Shown here piece after piece: positions 25,381 through 33,631 of a DNA stretch of 64,000 nucleotides. Each line of letters opens with the position of its first letter. The stretch's first letter is position 1. A program made the translations under genes and the position numbers. Source of the DNA: Polynucleobacter sp. (GTDB taxonomy: Bacteria > Pseudomonadota > Gammaproteobacteria > Burkholderiales > Burkholderiaceae_D); the NCBI GenBank assembly GCA_021737945.1, contig JAIPCX010000004.1:1-64000 (forward strand), given 5' to 3'. The notes beneath the pieces were generated by a model, which saw only the letters and a program-made list of their open reading frames with translations, searched no databases and had not been told where the DNA came from.

Positions 25381-26115
25381 ATGCCACCATCAATCAGACT
25401 ATACGAACAGACTGGAAAAGCCGGCAAGAGCCCCGATGAGGCGCTCATCCTTGAAAATTTGGGGATGGTCAAGCGTATCGCCGTGCATCTTAAAGCGCGC
25501 ATACCTCCTTTTATGGAAGTCGACGAGTTAGTTCAAGTCGGCATGATCGGGCTCATCGAAGCTGCACGTGCCTATGATCCGACCAAAGGTGTGGCTTTCG
25601 AAAGCTACGCCCACAGTCGAGTGCGCGGCGCAATGATTGATGAAGTCCGCCGCTTATCGTTCCTGCCCCGCTCTGCTGTCGCATTTAATAAATCGCACAG
25701 CACCGCTAATCAGGCCTTGGCATCTGAACTCGGACGCGCACCAACCCAAGCCGAATTGGCCGATTACATGGGTGTGGAACTCGATAGTTTTGAAAAAGAT
25801 CGTGGTAACGCACGCCAGTTCGAGACCTACTCAATGGAAGTAGTGACCGATGAAGTGATGAACTTGCCAGATCAAACCTCGCGCCAGCCAGATGCGATCG
25901 TTGAAGAAGCGCAAATGATGGAAGCGCTGACCGATGCGATTGACCAATTGCCTGAGCGTGACAAGCTGGTGATCTCGCTCTACTACGTAGAAGAATTGAA
26001 CCTTCGTGAAATTGGCGAAGTATTGGGAGTGTCCGAATCCAGGGTGTCGCAAATCCTATCGGCTAATGTGAAAAAGCTTCGCACTCAGCTGAAGTCCGAG
26101 CCGCGGACCCGCTAA
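25381..26115 (+). CDS. fliA: Flagellar sigma factor FliA (sigma-28)
   Basis: FliA directs RNA polymerase to late flagellar genes. The 244-aa product has region 2 (ENLGMVKRIAVHLKARIPPF, then VDELVQVGMIGLIEAARAYD and FESYAHSRVRGAMIDEVRRL) and region 4 (LPERDKLVISLYYVEELNLR, then IGEVLGVSESRVSQILSANV). Length is normal. AAGGGG before the ATG is a fair ribosome site. FlgM at 15.8 kb is its likely inhibitor, and three promoters of its type are visible in this window (flgM, flgP-like operon, fliS). Confidence 0.96.
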   Translation: MPPSIRLYEQTGKAGKSPDEALILENLGMVKRIAVHLKARIPPFMEVDELVQVGMIGLIEAARAYDPTKGVAFESYAHSRVRGAMIDEVRRLSFLPRSAVAFNKSHSTANQALASELGRAPTQAELADYMGVELDSFEKDRGNARQFETYSMEVVTDEVMNLPDQTSRQPDAIVEEAQMMEALTDAIDQLPERDKLVISLYYVEELNLREIGEVLGVSESRVSQILSANVKKLRTQLKSEPRTR

Positions 26116-26127
26116 TTAGAGGTAACT

Positions 26128-26979
26128 ATGGCGCAACAGATCAACACCATACTGCTGCTATTAATTCTGATCGGAATTGTAGGCGCCCTGCTGGTGATGT
26201 TTTTCACCCTTGAAAAAGTGGATGACATACAGACAGGTAAAAGTGCTCAAAAACCGCGCTTCAATCCCGCTAATACCTTTGGCGGCCTGTCGGGCAGAGA
26301 ATTATGGGATGCCATGATAGGTGTGCCCATGCGTGGCATTAACCCAAAAGAACTCATTCCGCTCAAACCACGCTATGAAGTGGTATTGCAAAAACATTTA
26401 GAAATTCTGTTTGAAGAAGGCCAGCACGATGGTCGTGAAGGCTTTTCGATGCCTGTGCGCTGCGAGCGTATTGTGCCTACTCTGCGTGGTGATATCGAAT
26501 CGTGGATACCGCATGAATTCGCCGTCGGTATTTATAAGGTTGGCTACAGCTTAATTACTGAGCCTGATGAAGATCCCGACACCTTGCGCGAAAAACTTGA
26601 CGAGATCGGTGACGAGATTTTTTCCGCCACCGGACTGCCGCCGCATCCCTTGTCTAAGCTCTTGATGCCATTCAAGGAAGAAGAAGAGTTCCCGCCTGAG
26701 GAGCCAGAAGATTTTGAAATAGCTGAGGAGCCTACCGAAGAAGTGATGGCTGAAGGCGAAGGCGAAAATAACCCCGAAGCAGTCGCCGCCCTGCCCGCCC
26801 CCGAAGAGGCTACTGCAGCAGAGCTGGCTCAAGGCGACGCCGGCGCTACCGATACAGACAATACTGCTCAGGGCAGCAGCGAGCTCGATGAATTACAAGC
26901 CGCTGCCGAAGCCATGGCCGCCGAACGGCTCGCTTCCGAAAACCCGACAGCCAAACCAGAGTCAGTTCCAACTGCTTGA
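26128..26979 (+). CDS. Unrecognised one-pass membrane protein next to fliA
   Basis: I do not recognise this 283-aa protein. It starts with one membrane segment (INTILLLLILIGIVGALLVM, residues 4-28). A compact soluble domain follows at about 45-190, with FGGLSGRELWDAMIGVPMRG, then FSMPVRCERIVPTLRGDIES and WIPHEFAVGIYKVGYSLITE. The last 90 residues are highly acidic and rich in A and E, probably unstructured. The gene lies 12 nt after fliA with a good GAGGT ribosome site, so it is probably in the flhA operon. The orientation suggests a cytoplasmic soluble part, but that is inference. It is a candidate accessory flagellar protein. Confidence 0.7.
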   Translation: MAQQINTILLLLILIGIVGALLVMFFTLEKVDDIQTGKSAQKPRFNPANTFGGLSGRELWDAMIGVPMRGINPKELIPLKPRYEVVLQKHLEILFEEGQHDGREGFSMPVRCERIVPTLRGDIESWIPHEFAVGIYKVGYSLITEPDEDPDTLREKLDEIGDEIFSATGLPPHPLSKLLMPFKEEEEFPPEEPEDFEIAEEPTEEVMAEGEGENNPEAVAALPAPEEATAAELAQGDAGATDTDNTAQGSSELDELQAAAEAMAAERLASENPTAKPESVPTA

Positions 26980-27015
26980 TTTAAAAGGGTTTTATAAGTA
27001 GACAAAAATCGATCC

Positions 27016-27042
27016 TCAAGTCTTTCGCCACCCCGCCGATTA
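27016..27042 (+). promoter_or_regulatory. Sigma-28 (FliA) promoter of fliS
   Basis: The site reads TCAAGTCT, 11 nt, then GCCGATTA, with the sigma-28 spacing and a strong -10 match. It lies about 40 nt upstream of the fliS ATG. With the hairpin terminator just after fliS, this makes fliS a separate one-gene transcript of the late class. Confidence 0.85.
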
Positions 27043-27080
27043 TAGGTCTGACGCAATGAATTACTCAGGAGCGACAGACC

Positions 27081-27500
27081 ATGAATATGAGAGAACGAGC
27101 CCTCGCCAGTTACGGTGATGTGAAAGTAACAACCGGTGTATCGGGCGCAGACAATGTGCAGCTTATCCAGATGCTGTTCGACGGTCTGATAGAGAGTCTC
27201 GCCACAGCACGCGGCCATATGGAACGCGGCTCCATCACAGAAAAATCCAAGAGTCTTTCACGTGCTGGCCGCATCGTAGTCGGCCTGCAAGGTGCACTCG
27301 ATTTTGAAAAAGGTGGCGACATCGCGCGCAACCTAAACGACTTATACAGTTATGTGACGCGCCGCTTATTCCATGTCAATGCCAACAATGACCTGGAAGC
27401 TTTGCAGGAAGTGCATAACCTGATGAACGAGATCCGCAGCGCTTGGCTACAAGTACCGACCTTGGTACCTGCTACTGGCCGCTCATCGGTGCTGAACTAA
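27081..27500 (+). CDS. fliS: Flagellin export chaperone FliS
   Basis: FliS binds flagellin in the cytoplasm and keeps it from polymerising before export. The 139-aa product shows the family pattern: VQLIQMLFDGLIESLATARG near residues 26-46, GRIVVGLQGALDFEKGGDIA near 63-82, then NLNDLYSYVTRRLFHVNANN. Length is normal. An AGGAG ribosome site precedes the ATG. No flagellin (fliC) or cap (fliD) gene is adjacent, which is unusual since fliS often follows fliD. It has its own sigma-28 promoter and a terminator downstream. Confidence 0.93.
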   Translation: MNMRERALASYGDVKVTTGVSGADNVQLIQMLFDGLIESLATARGHMERGSITEKSKSLSRAGRIVVGLQGALDFEKGGDIARNLNDLYSYVTRRLFHVNANNDLEALQEVHNLMNEIRSAWLQVPTLVPATGRSSVLN

Positions 27501-27536
27501 GCCAACAAGGTCCAGCCGTCTAGTCACACAACGAAG

Positions 27537-27570
27537 GCCTGCTCTGGTACAAACCAGAGCAGGCTTTTCT
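27537..27570 (+). terminator. Rho-independent terminator after fliS
   Basis: An 11-bp perfect stem (GCCTGCTCTGG at 27537-27547 and its complement at 27554-27564) with a 6-nt loop is followed by TTTTCT. It lies 37 nt after the fliS stop and ends the flhA-fliS group before the fliK operon begins. Confidence 0.9.
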
Positions 27571-27681
27571 ATTTATATTTTAATTTTAATAATTAAATGC
27601 CCTGTTCTTGACGCCCAGCTAAAGAGTTATGGGTTCACGATTTATCGTGCAAAAACCGCCAATTTTATGGATTTTATGACC

Positions 27682-27696
27682 TGACACGATTTTTGC
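27682..27696 (+). promoter_or_regulatory. Probable sigma-54 promoter of the fliK-fliLMNOPQR-flhB operon
   Basis: The site reads TGACAC, five bases (GATTT), then TTGCT. It fits the sigma-54 pattern and spacing, but the -24 element has GA where GG is expected, so it is weaker than the flgB and flhA sites. It lies 44 nt upstream of the fliK ATG, beyond the terminator after fliS. No other gene lies between 27501 and 27739. Confidence 0.55.
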
Positions 27697-27739
27697 TTAA
27701 TGAACTGCCACTTGAAGGCAACTCAGGAAGCAAATAACG

Positions 27740-29242
27740 ATGAACTCCGTATCGAATCAGGCCATTAACGCCGCACAACAGGCGAAAAAACTCGCCAAAT
27801 CAGCGCTTTCCTCTGGCCCCACCGAAGAGAGTGGCCAGTTTGGCGACATGTTCTCTTCCATGCAAATGGGTTTGCAGGGGCAAGATCTTGCCGCCCAGAC
27901 TGGCAAGGGTTCACCCCCGGCAGAGGGACTGGCATCAGAGGTTTTAGGACCCGCAGTTCATATCATTACCAGCAACACAGCAACCATGAACGACGAAAGT
28001 CTGTTTGCTTTCGCTCGCTGGCAAGGGATGGATGAATCGTCTTTGGCGCTGATTTTTCAGCATGCAGCTCCTACCGCTCCAGCCACCCCTGTCATCGAAA
28101 CAACTACCTCGGACGGTCCTTCGCCCCTGTCTGCATTAACTGATTCATTGGCATTCGGCCAGCCAGCCTCAGCACTTCAGGCTGAGCCAACTGACAATAC
28201 CTTACCGGTAGCAACCGTCGCGCCAGCCCCACTGGAACCAACCACTGATGCCGACGGCATGAGCGTGCTGGACCTAGGCACCGACGGCAGTATGCGTTGG
28301 TCGGTTAATCAGCCAGGTCAGCTAAACGGCGCTGAAAATAAAAGGGATGCGTTAGCCCAAGTAGAGTCCGCTGCAAAATTAGCAAAACCAACGGGCATTG
28401 AACTGAGCACAGCCGCCGTTCAACAGCAAATCAAAGAAGCACCGGCAGAGAACTTGGCCGCCACCCTAATTTTGGGTGCCGGTGAAGCTGCCCAATTTGC
28501 TAAACGCGTGCAGACCAAACAAGTGAGCCAGCGCGCAGAAAAAATCGCCGCCCTGACGGGTGAATCCTTCAAATCAATCGCAACCAAGATAGATCCTTCC
28601 ACCATTAGCCTGATCGACGAAGCTACGGTGGTCTCGGAAACCCTCAGCTTGGGAACCGAGCTAACCGGTGAAGATTTGCGCATGATGTGGGAACACCGTC
28701 AGCACAGCTCGTCTAACTCTGGCGGTAACTCGGACAGTGGCACGGGATCCGGCACCGGGCAGACCAACGCCTCCCAATCTGACATTGATCTGCGCGCAGA
28801 CCAATATCAACAACTATCCCAGCGCCTGGGCGAAGCACTCGGCCAACGTCTGGCCGCCCAGATTGCCCGGGGCAACTGGAATGTCGAGCTGACGCTCAAA
28901 CCTCAAGATCTTGGCAATATCGAAATTAAACTCAATATGAAGCAAGGCAACTTAGAAGCCAGCTTCAATGCCAGCGAAGCCATGACACGTGACTTAATCG
29001 TCGATGGCCTACCCCGTTTGAAAGAAACTCTGGCACAGTCAGGCATGGAAGTTGCTCAAGTGAATGTTAACGTAAGACAAGAAGGTCAAAATGGCGGAAA
29101 TTCGACACCTGGGCGCCAAAAAGCTCCTAGTGAAATAAGTGGGGTGTCGAAGAGTTCACCGGTAGTTACCGGTCAACCCAGCGCTAGTTTGACAACCGGG
29201 AAGCCTGCGGCCGACAACAACGGTTTAGATGTCCTGGTCTGA
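27740..29242 (+). CDS. fliK: Flagellar hook-length control protein FliK
   Basis: FliK measures hook length and switches export from hook to filament proteins. The 500-aa product has a long low-complexity A/T/P/S-rich first half and the conserved C-terminal hook domain at about 370-455 (WNVELTLKPQDLGNIEIKLN, then LEASFNASEAMTRDLIVDGL). The size is in the normal range. An AGGAAG ribosome site precedes the ATG. It starts the operon fliK-fliLMNOPQR-flhB. A second FliK-like gene lies at 16.8-17.9 kb. Confidence 0.9.
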   Translation: MNSVSNQAINAAQQAKKLAKSALSSGPTEESGQFGDMFSSMQMGLQGQDLAAQTGKGSPPAEGLASEVLGPAVHIITSNTATMNDESLFAFARWQGMDESSLALIFQHAAPTAPATPVIETTTSDGPSPLSALTDSLAFGQPASALQAEPTDNTLPVATVAPAPLEPTTDADGMSVLDLGTDGSMRWSVNQPGQLNGAENKRDALAQVESAAKLAKPTGIELSTAAVQQQIKEAPAENLAATLILGAGEAAQFAKRVQTKQVSQRAEKIAALTGESFKSIATKIDPSTISLIDEATVVSETLSLGTELTGEDLRMMWEHRQHSSSNSGGNSDSGTGSGTGQTNASQSDIDLRADQYQQLSQRLGEALGQRLAAQIARGNWNVELTLKPQDLGNIEIKLNMKQGNLEASFNASEAMTRDLIVDGLPRLKETLAQSGMEVAQVNVNVRQEGQNGGNSTPGRQKAPSEISGVSKSSPVVTGQPSASLTTGKPAADNNGLDVLV

Positions 29243-29269
29243 TCCTAATAAACCTCGTAGGGGGATGTA

Positions 29270-29935
29270 ATGGCTGACGAAGCACCAGCAGCAGAAGAAG
29301 TAGTCGAAGGCGAACCGAAGAAAAAAGGTCCGCTAGTTAAGATCATTCTGATCGTCGTAGCTGTCTTGCTACTGATCGGTTTGTCGGTAGGCGGCACCCT
29401 GCTCGCTACCGGTTTCTTTAATAAGAAACCGAAAGAGGCCGTCGACGCTCAACTCGACAAACTCGAAGGTGGTGGCGATGGTCATGCCCCGGCTGGCGAT
29501 GGTCACGGCGCCCCTGCTGCTGATGGTCATGCTGCTCCTGCAGCAGATAGTCATGGCAAGCCCGCTGCTGAAGCTGAAGCAAAAGAACTCGCGAGCCCAG
29601 AAGGCGAAGCTGAACGCTGGAAGTTCAATTACTATGCGTTCGAAAAACCTTTGCTATCGAATGTCGCTAGCTCACGTAAAGTCATGCAAGTCACACTGAC
29701 TATCATGACCCACTATGATGAGCGTGTGATCAAAAACTTAAAAACTCACGAGTTAGCACTGCGCGCCGGTATCCTTGACGTTATGCGTCAAAAAACCGAG
29801 GCCGATTTGCTCAGACCCGATTTTCGTAAGGCTTTAGCTGAAGATTTACGTTTAGTGATTAACTCACTACTCGAAAAATACGAAGGCTTTGGCGGTATCG
29901 AAGAAGTGATGTTTACGGAATTCGTGGTTCAGTAA
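29270..29935 (+). CDS. fliL: Flagellar basal body protein FliL with His-rich linker
   Basis: FliL is a one-pass inner-membrane protein next to the stator, and it affects torque. The 221-aa product has a short acidic N-terminus, one membrane segment (IILIVVAVLLLIGLSVGGTL, residues 25-48) and the FliL domain at about 115-221 (FNYYAFEKPLLSNVASSRKV, ending FGGIEEVMFTEFVVQ). Between them, residues 68-105 form an unusual stretch with repeats like GDGHAPAGDGHGAPAADGHA, rich in His, Gly and Ala. It could be a flexible or metal-binding linker; this is not known. The gene is followed by fliM after 41 nt. Confidence 0.93.
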   Translation: MADEAPAAEEVVEGEPKKKGPLVKIILIVVAVLLLIGLSVGGTLLATGFFNKKPKEAVDAQLDKLEGGGDGHAPAGDGHGAPAADGHAAPAADSHGKPAAEAEAKELASPEGEAERWKFNYYAFEKPLLSNVASSRKVMQVTLTIMTHYDERVIKNLKTHELALRAGILDVMRQKTEADLLRPDFRKALAEDLRLVINSLLEKYEGFGGIEEVMFTEFVVQ

Positions 29936-29976
29936 CACTGAATCACAAAAAATAACCCGACTGGAACGATAAAGTC

Positions 29977-31020
29977 ATGGCAACTTCAGGCAACTTGCTG
30001 TCAGCAGAAGAACTCGCTGCCCTCTCTGAGGGTATCGATGACGGTACCATTGCGATTGATACCGGCTTTAATCTGACTACGCGTGTTAAGAAACATGATC
30101 TAGCTAGTGAAGACAGCACGCTGGGCGTGAATACCTCATCACTCGAGATGATCAATGAACGCTTCGTGCGCTTGTTCCGCATGGGTTTGATGGACGTATT
30201 ACGCACCAGCCCACGTATCAATCCTACGCGTGCGCAAATTGTACGTTTTGGCGACTATCTGAAAGATATGCGTCCACCACTGGCCGTAAACACCGTACGT
30301 ATTAATCCGCTGCGTGGTTTTTCGTTGGTGATGATAGAACCCACACTGGTGTTCTCTTCGCTCGATAATTTTTTTGGTGGTACCGGCAGTGGTATGCCCG
30401 CCAATCAAAAGCGTCGCGCAGGAGACAAACCCGGTGAAGGCGCTCCCAGTGGACTGGCACCAACACGGATGTTTACCGCGACCGAGTCGCGCGTCATCTC
30501 GATTATTCTAGAAGTATTTTTCCGCGCACTAAAAGAAGCGTGGGCACCGCTGATGGTCGTTGAGTTTGAACACGTCAGCTCCGAAATCAATCCCCAATTC
30601 GCGCAAATCGCTGATGAAAATGATTTAGTCATCTCGTCTCGCTTTGAAACCGAAAGCGTGGGTGGTAATAAAGGTTTTGTTGATCTGGTTTATCCTTATG
30701 CCGCCTTGAAACCTTTCCGCGAGATGCTACGCAATCGCGTTCAGGCCGATGGTAGCGCCGATTCCGATATGAAATGGCGTGAAGACCTCACCAAAGCGGT
30801 GGGCGATTCCATGGTTGAGCTGCAGGTATTGCTAGGTCAAGTCGTCGATGATTATCAACGTATTGAATCGCTTAAAGAAGGCGATCTATTGTTTTTCAAA
30901 AAACCGGAGCTAGCTACTATTTATATCGGTGACCTGCCCGCCTTTGAATGCCAAGTAGGTATGGCAGGACCCAATGTGGCAATCCGCATTGAAAAATCTC
31001 TTGACCCAGAAACCATTTAA
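29977..31020 (+). CDS. fliM: Flagellar motor switch protein FliM
   Basis: FliM forms the middle of the C ring and binds phosphorylated CheY to reverse rotation. The 347-aa product starts with the conserved LLSAEELAALSEGI, close to the CheY-binding pattern. The middle domain includes SLEMINERFVRLFRMGLMDV and LVVNTVRINPL-like parts, and the C-terminal SpoA domain ends in AMEKSLDPETI-like residues (AIRIEKSLDPETI). Length is normal for the family (about 330-350). It lies between fliL and fliN. Confidence 0.95.
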   Translation: MATSGNLLSAEELAALSEGIDDGTIAIDTGFNLTTRVKKHDLASEDSTLGVNTSSLEMINERFVRLFRMGLMDVLRTSPRINPTRAQIVRFGDYLKDMRPPLAVNTVRINPLRGFSLVMIEPTLVFSSLDNFFGGTGSGMPANQKRRAGDKPGEGAPSGLAPTRMFTATESRVISIILEVFFRALKEAWAPLMVVEFEHVSSEINPQFAQIADENDLVISSRFETESVGGNKGFVDLVYPYAALKPFREMLRNRVQADGSADSDMKWREDLTKAVGDSMVELQVLLGQVVDDYQRIESLKEGDLLFFKKPELATIYIGDLPAFECQVGMAGPNVAIRIEKSLDPETI

Positions 31021-31051
31021 TTCAATTTAACCGACCAAATCAGGATCCATC

Positions 31052-31384
31052 ATGAGTGAAACTACCGAAGACCAGGACCAGGATCAGGCCGACGACAACG
31101 TGGTTGTTGAAGAAGCCGCGAATCACCATATTAATCCCGATGTGTTGCAAAACATTTCGGTCGCTATCAAGGTGGAAGTGGGTCGTACCAAAATGAAAAT
31201 TCGCGATCTGCTGCGTTTAACGCAAGGTAGCGTCGTAGAACTCGAACGTATCGCCGGTGAGCCGCTTGATCTATTGGTCAACGATACCGTGGTAGCGCAA
31301 GGTGAAGTTGTACTCGTTAATGACCGCTACGGCATCCGCCTGACACGTGTCGTTCCTGCTTCTGAACGCATGCGCAACATCTAA
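31052..31384 (+). CDS. fliN: Flagellar motor switch protein FliN
   Basis: FliN forms the lower C ring and helps dock export substrates. The 110-aa product has the SpoA-domain signature at about 33-105: ISVAIKVEVGRTKMKIRDLL, then GSVVELERIAGEPLDLLVND and VVLVNDRYGIRLTRVV. The acidic N-terminal 25 residues (rich in D, E and Q) are normal for FliN. It lies 31 nt after fliM and 15 nt before fliO. Confidence 0.96.
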   Translation: MSETTEDQDQDQADDNVVVEEAANHHINPDVLQNISVAIKVEVGRTKMKIRDLLRLTQGSVVELERIAGEPLDLLVNDTVVAQGEVVLVNDRYGIRLTRVVPASERMRNI

Positions 31385-31399
31385 AAAAACATAGACATT

Positions 31400-31774
31400 A
31401 TGCACGCCACTGATTGGTTATCTTTCATCGTCAGCTTTGCTGTCGTCCTAGCCCTTCTGGGAGTGGTGTTGTATGCACTCAAGAAGATGCAAAACGGTAG
31501 CTTGCTCGGTATGGGCCAGCGCCGTATTCGTATTCTCGACACGGTATCCATCGGTCCACGTCAGAAAATCATTCTGTTGCGTGTGAAAGATGAAGATATT
31601 TTGGTCGGCGTCACCGTCCAACAAATTAATACCCTCGCCGGCTTTCCGCTGACTGGGGATGAAATCGCAGCCGATCAAGCATCGCCACCTCCCTCTACCG
31701 AGCCTAGCGCTCCGCTGGCTAAGCGCTTTGCTGATCTGTTAAACGCTGCTAAACAAAACAAGGATAGGGGCTGA
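31400..31774 (+). CDS. fliO: Flagellar export apparatus protein FliO
   Basis: FliO is a small membrane protein that helps assemble the FliP-FliQ-FliR export gate. The 124-aa product has one membrane segment near the start (LSFIVSFAVVLALLGVVLYA, residues 7-27) and a short cytoplasmic domain with the FliO pattern (RIRILDTVSIGPRQKIILLR, then VKDEDILVGVTVQQINTL). A P/S-rich tail follows. It is placed between fliN and fliP in the standard order. Confidence 0.92.
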   Translation: MHATDWLSFIVSFAVVLALLGVVLYALKKMQNGSLLGMGQRRIRILDTVSIGPRQKIILLRVKDEDILVGVTVQQINTLAGFPLTGDEIAADQASPPPSTEPSAPLAKRFADLLNAAKQNKDRG

Positions 31775-31776
31775 TT

Positions 31777-32532
31777 ATGTGGCGCCGTATCCTCATCGCC
31801 CTACTCTTGCTGACTGGCGCAACGCTGTTGCCTGAAACTGTGTTCGCACAGGGTATGCCGATCGTGAATGTCGTCACCGGCAAAGGTGGCGCGACTTCTT
31901 ATAGCTTAACCCTGCAATTGTTGGGTTTGATGACGGTACTAACCTTGTTGCCATCAATGCTGTTGATGATGACTTCGTTTGTTCGCATCATTATCGTGTT
32001 CTCAATTCTGCGCCAAGCACTCGGCACCGGTCAGACACCACCGAATCAAGTACTTGCTGGTTTGGCTTTGTTTCTTACGCTGTTCATCATGCAGCCGGTG
32101 ATGACGGATGTGTACCAAAACGCCATCCTGCCATATATGAATTCTGGTTTGCCGTTTGAAGAAGCATTGGCCGCTGCTGAAGCGCCAATCCGCGGCTTTA
32201 TGCTGGCACAAACCCGCGAAGAAGATATTGCGATGTTTATGGAAATTTCGCGCGCCAAAGGCGAATTGACTGGCCCCGAATCGGTCCCGTTCACAACACT
32301 GGTACCCGCCTTCATGACGTCTGAATTGAAAAGCGCTTTTACGATTGGTTTTTTGATTTACATACCGTTTGTGGTGATCGATCTGATCGTCTCATCAGTG
32401 TTGATGTCGATGGGTATGATGATGCTCTCGCCCATGATGATTTCTATGCCGTTTAAATTAATGTTGTTCGTTCTGGTCGATGGCTGGAGCATGTTAATGG
32501 GTTCACTCGCGTCTAGTTTCGCGATGCCTTAA
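31777..32532 (+). CDS. fliP: Flagellar export gate protein FliP
   Basis: FliP is the main subunit of the flagellar export gate. The 251-aa product begins with a signal peptide (MWRRILIALLLLTGATLLPE, cleaved near FAQG), then four membrane segments with the signatures TSFVRIIIVFSILRQALGTG near residues 68-88 and PFKLMLFVLVDGWSMLMGSL near the end. Length is normal. It lies 2 nt after fliO. Confidence 0.97.
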   Translation: MWRRILIALLLLTGATLLPETVFAQGMPIVNVVTGKGGATSYSLTLQLLGLMTVLTLLPSMLLMMTSFVRIIIVFSILRQALGTGQTPPNQVLAGLALFLTLFIMQPVMTDVYQNAILPYMNSGLPFEEALAAAEAPIRGFMLAQTREEDIAMFMEISRAKGELTGPESVPFTTLVPAFMTSELKSAFTIGFLIYIPFVVIDLIVSSVLMSMGMMMLSPMMISMPFKLMLFVLVDGWSMLMGSLASSFAMP

Positions 32533-32559
32533 TAAGATAAAGAATAAAAGGACACAATC

Positions 32560-32829
32560 ATGGAAGTTGCAACCGTTGTTGATTTAGGCCGTAGCGCACT
32601 GTGGGCCATCGTACTCATCTCTTCACCTCTGCTGCTAGTTGCACTGGGTGTCGGTTTGTTCATCGGTGTCATCCAAGCGGCTACCTCTATCAATGAAGCG
32701 ACCTTGTCGTTCATACCGAAGCTGGCTGCAATGGGTGCTACGTTAGCTATTTTTGGTAGCTGGCAGTTGATTATGTTGGTGGATTACACCAAAGATATTT
32801 ACAAGCGCATCCCTGCGCTGTTTTCTTAA
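32560..32829 (+). CDS. fliQ: Flagellar export gate protein FliQ
   Basis: FliQ is a two-pass membrane subunit of the flagellar export gate. The 89-aa product has both segments (ALWAIVLISSPLLLVALGVG and LAAMGATLAIFGSWQLIMLV) and the intervening motif IGVIQAATSINEATLSFIPK typical of FliQ. Length is exactly that of the family. It sits between fliP and fliR. Confidence 0.97.
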   Translation: MEVATVVDLGRSALWAIVLISSPLLLVALGVGLFIGVIQAATSINEATLSFIPKLAAMGATLAIFGSWQLIMLVDYTKDIYKRIPALFS

Positions 32830-32856
32830 TTCACAAGGAGCGTTCGGAGCGACGCT

Positions 32857-33630
32857 ATGACACTACTAGCATCCGAAATCGTCGAACGCTTTTATATGTT
32901 CCTGTGGCCGATGCTGCGCATCTCGGCCTTGCTGGTGACGGCACCACTGTTTTCGCTGGATGCCCTCACCCTTCCTATTCGCATCATGCTGGCGGTCGTC
33001 GTTACGATTCTGATCTACCCACTCGTTAACTGGCCAGTGATCGATCCGGTCACGGCGAATGGCGTCCTACAAATCGTGAATCAATTATTCATCGGCGCCA
33101 TGATGGGGCTGATGCTGCAAGTCGCTACGGGTGCGCTCACAGTCGCAGGTCAAACTATTTCATCGTCGATGGGCCTGTCGATGGCCACCTTGATTGATCC
33201 GAATGTCGGTAACGTTCCCGTCATCGCTCAATTTATCGTGATCGCCTCAACTCTCGTTTTTTTGGGTTTCGGTGGTCACATCATCATGATTTCTATGGTG
33301 CTCGATAGCTTCACCGCTGTCCCCATAGGACAAAGCATTCTTGGACAAGTCGCCTTCGGTAAAGTGGTCGCTTGGAGCACTATGATTTTCTTAGGTGGCG
33401 TGTTGATTGCCCTGCCCGTCATGGTGTCGCTCTTATTTATTAATATTGGTATGGGCGTGATTACACGTGCTGCACCAAGTTTGAATATTTTTTCCGTGGG
33501 TCTACCCGCTTCCATTATCGCCGGTTTTTTTGTGCTGATACTAGCGATGGATGGCATTGTTGGCCGCATACAGTGGTTATGGATGCAGGCGTTTAATCAC
33601 GCTCGCGATCTCGTTGGCTTAGTGAGTTGA
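32857..33630 (+). CDS. fliR: Flagellar export gate protein FliR
   Basis: FliR is the third subunit of the flagellar export gate, with FliP and FliQ. The 257-aa product has about six membrane segments and the family motifs FLWPMLRISALLVTAPLFSL near residues 14-34, GALTVAGQTISSSMGLSMAT near 90-110, and LPVMVSLLFINIGMGVITRA near 180-200. Length is normal. It ends one base before the flhB start, the usual fliR-flhB pairing. Confidence 0.96.
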   Translation: MTLLASEIVERFYMFLWPMLRISALLVTAPLFSLDALTLPIRIMLAVVVTILIYPLVNWPVIDPVTANGVLQIVNQLFIGAMMGLMLQVATGALTVAGQTISSSMGLSMATLIDPNVGNVPVIAQFIVIASTLVFLGFGGHIIMISMVLDSFTAVPIGQSILGQVAFGKVVAWSTMIFLGGVLIALPVMVSLLFINIGMGVITRAAPSLNIFSVGLPASIIAGFFVLILAMDGIVGRIQWLWMQAFNHARDLVGLVS

Positions 33631-33631
33631 T

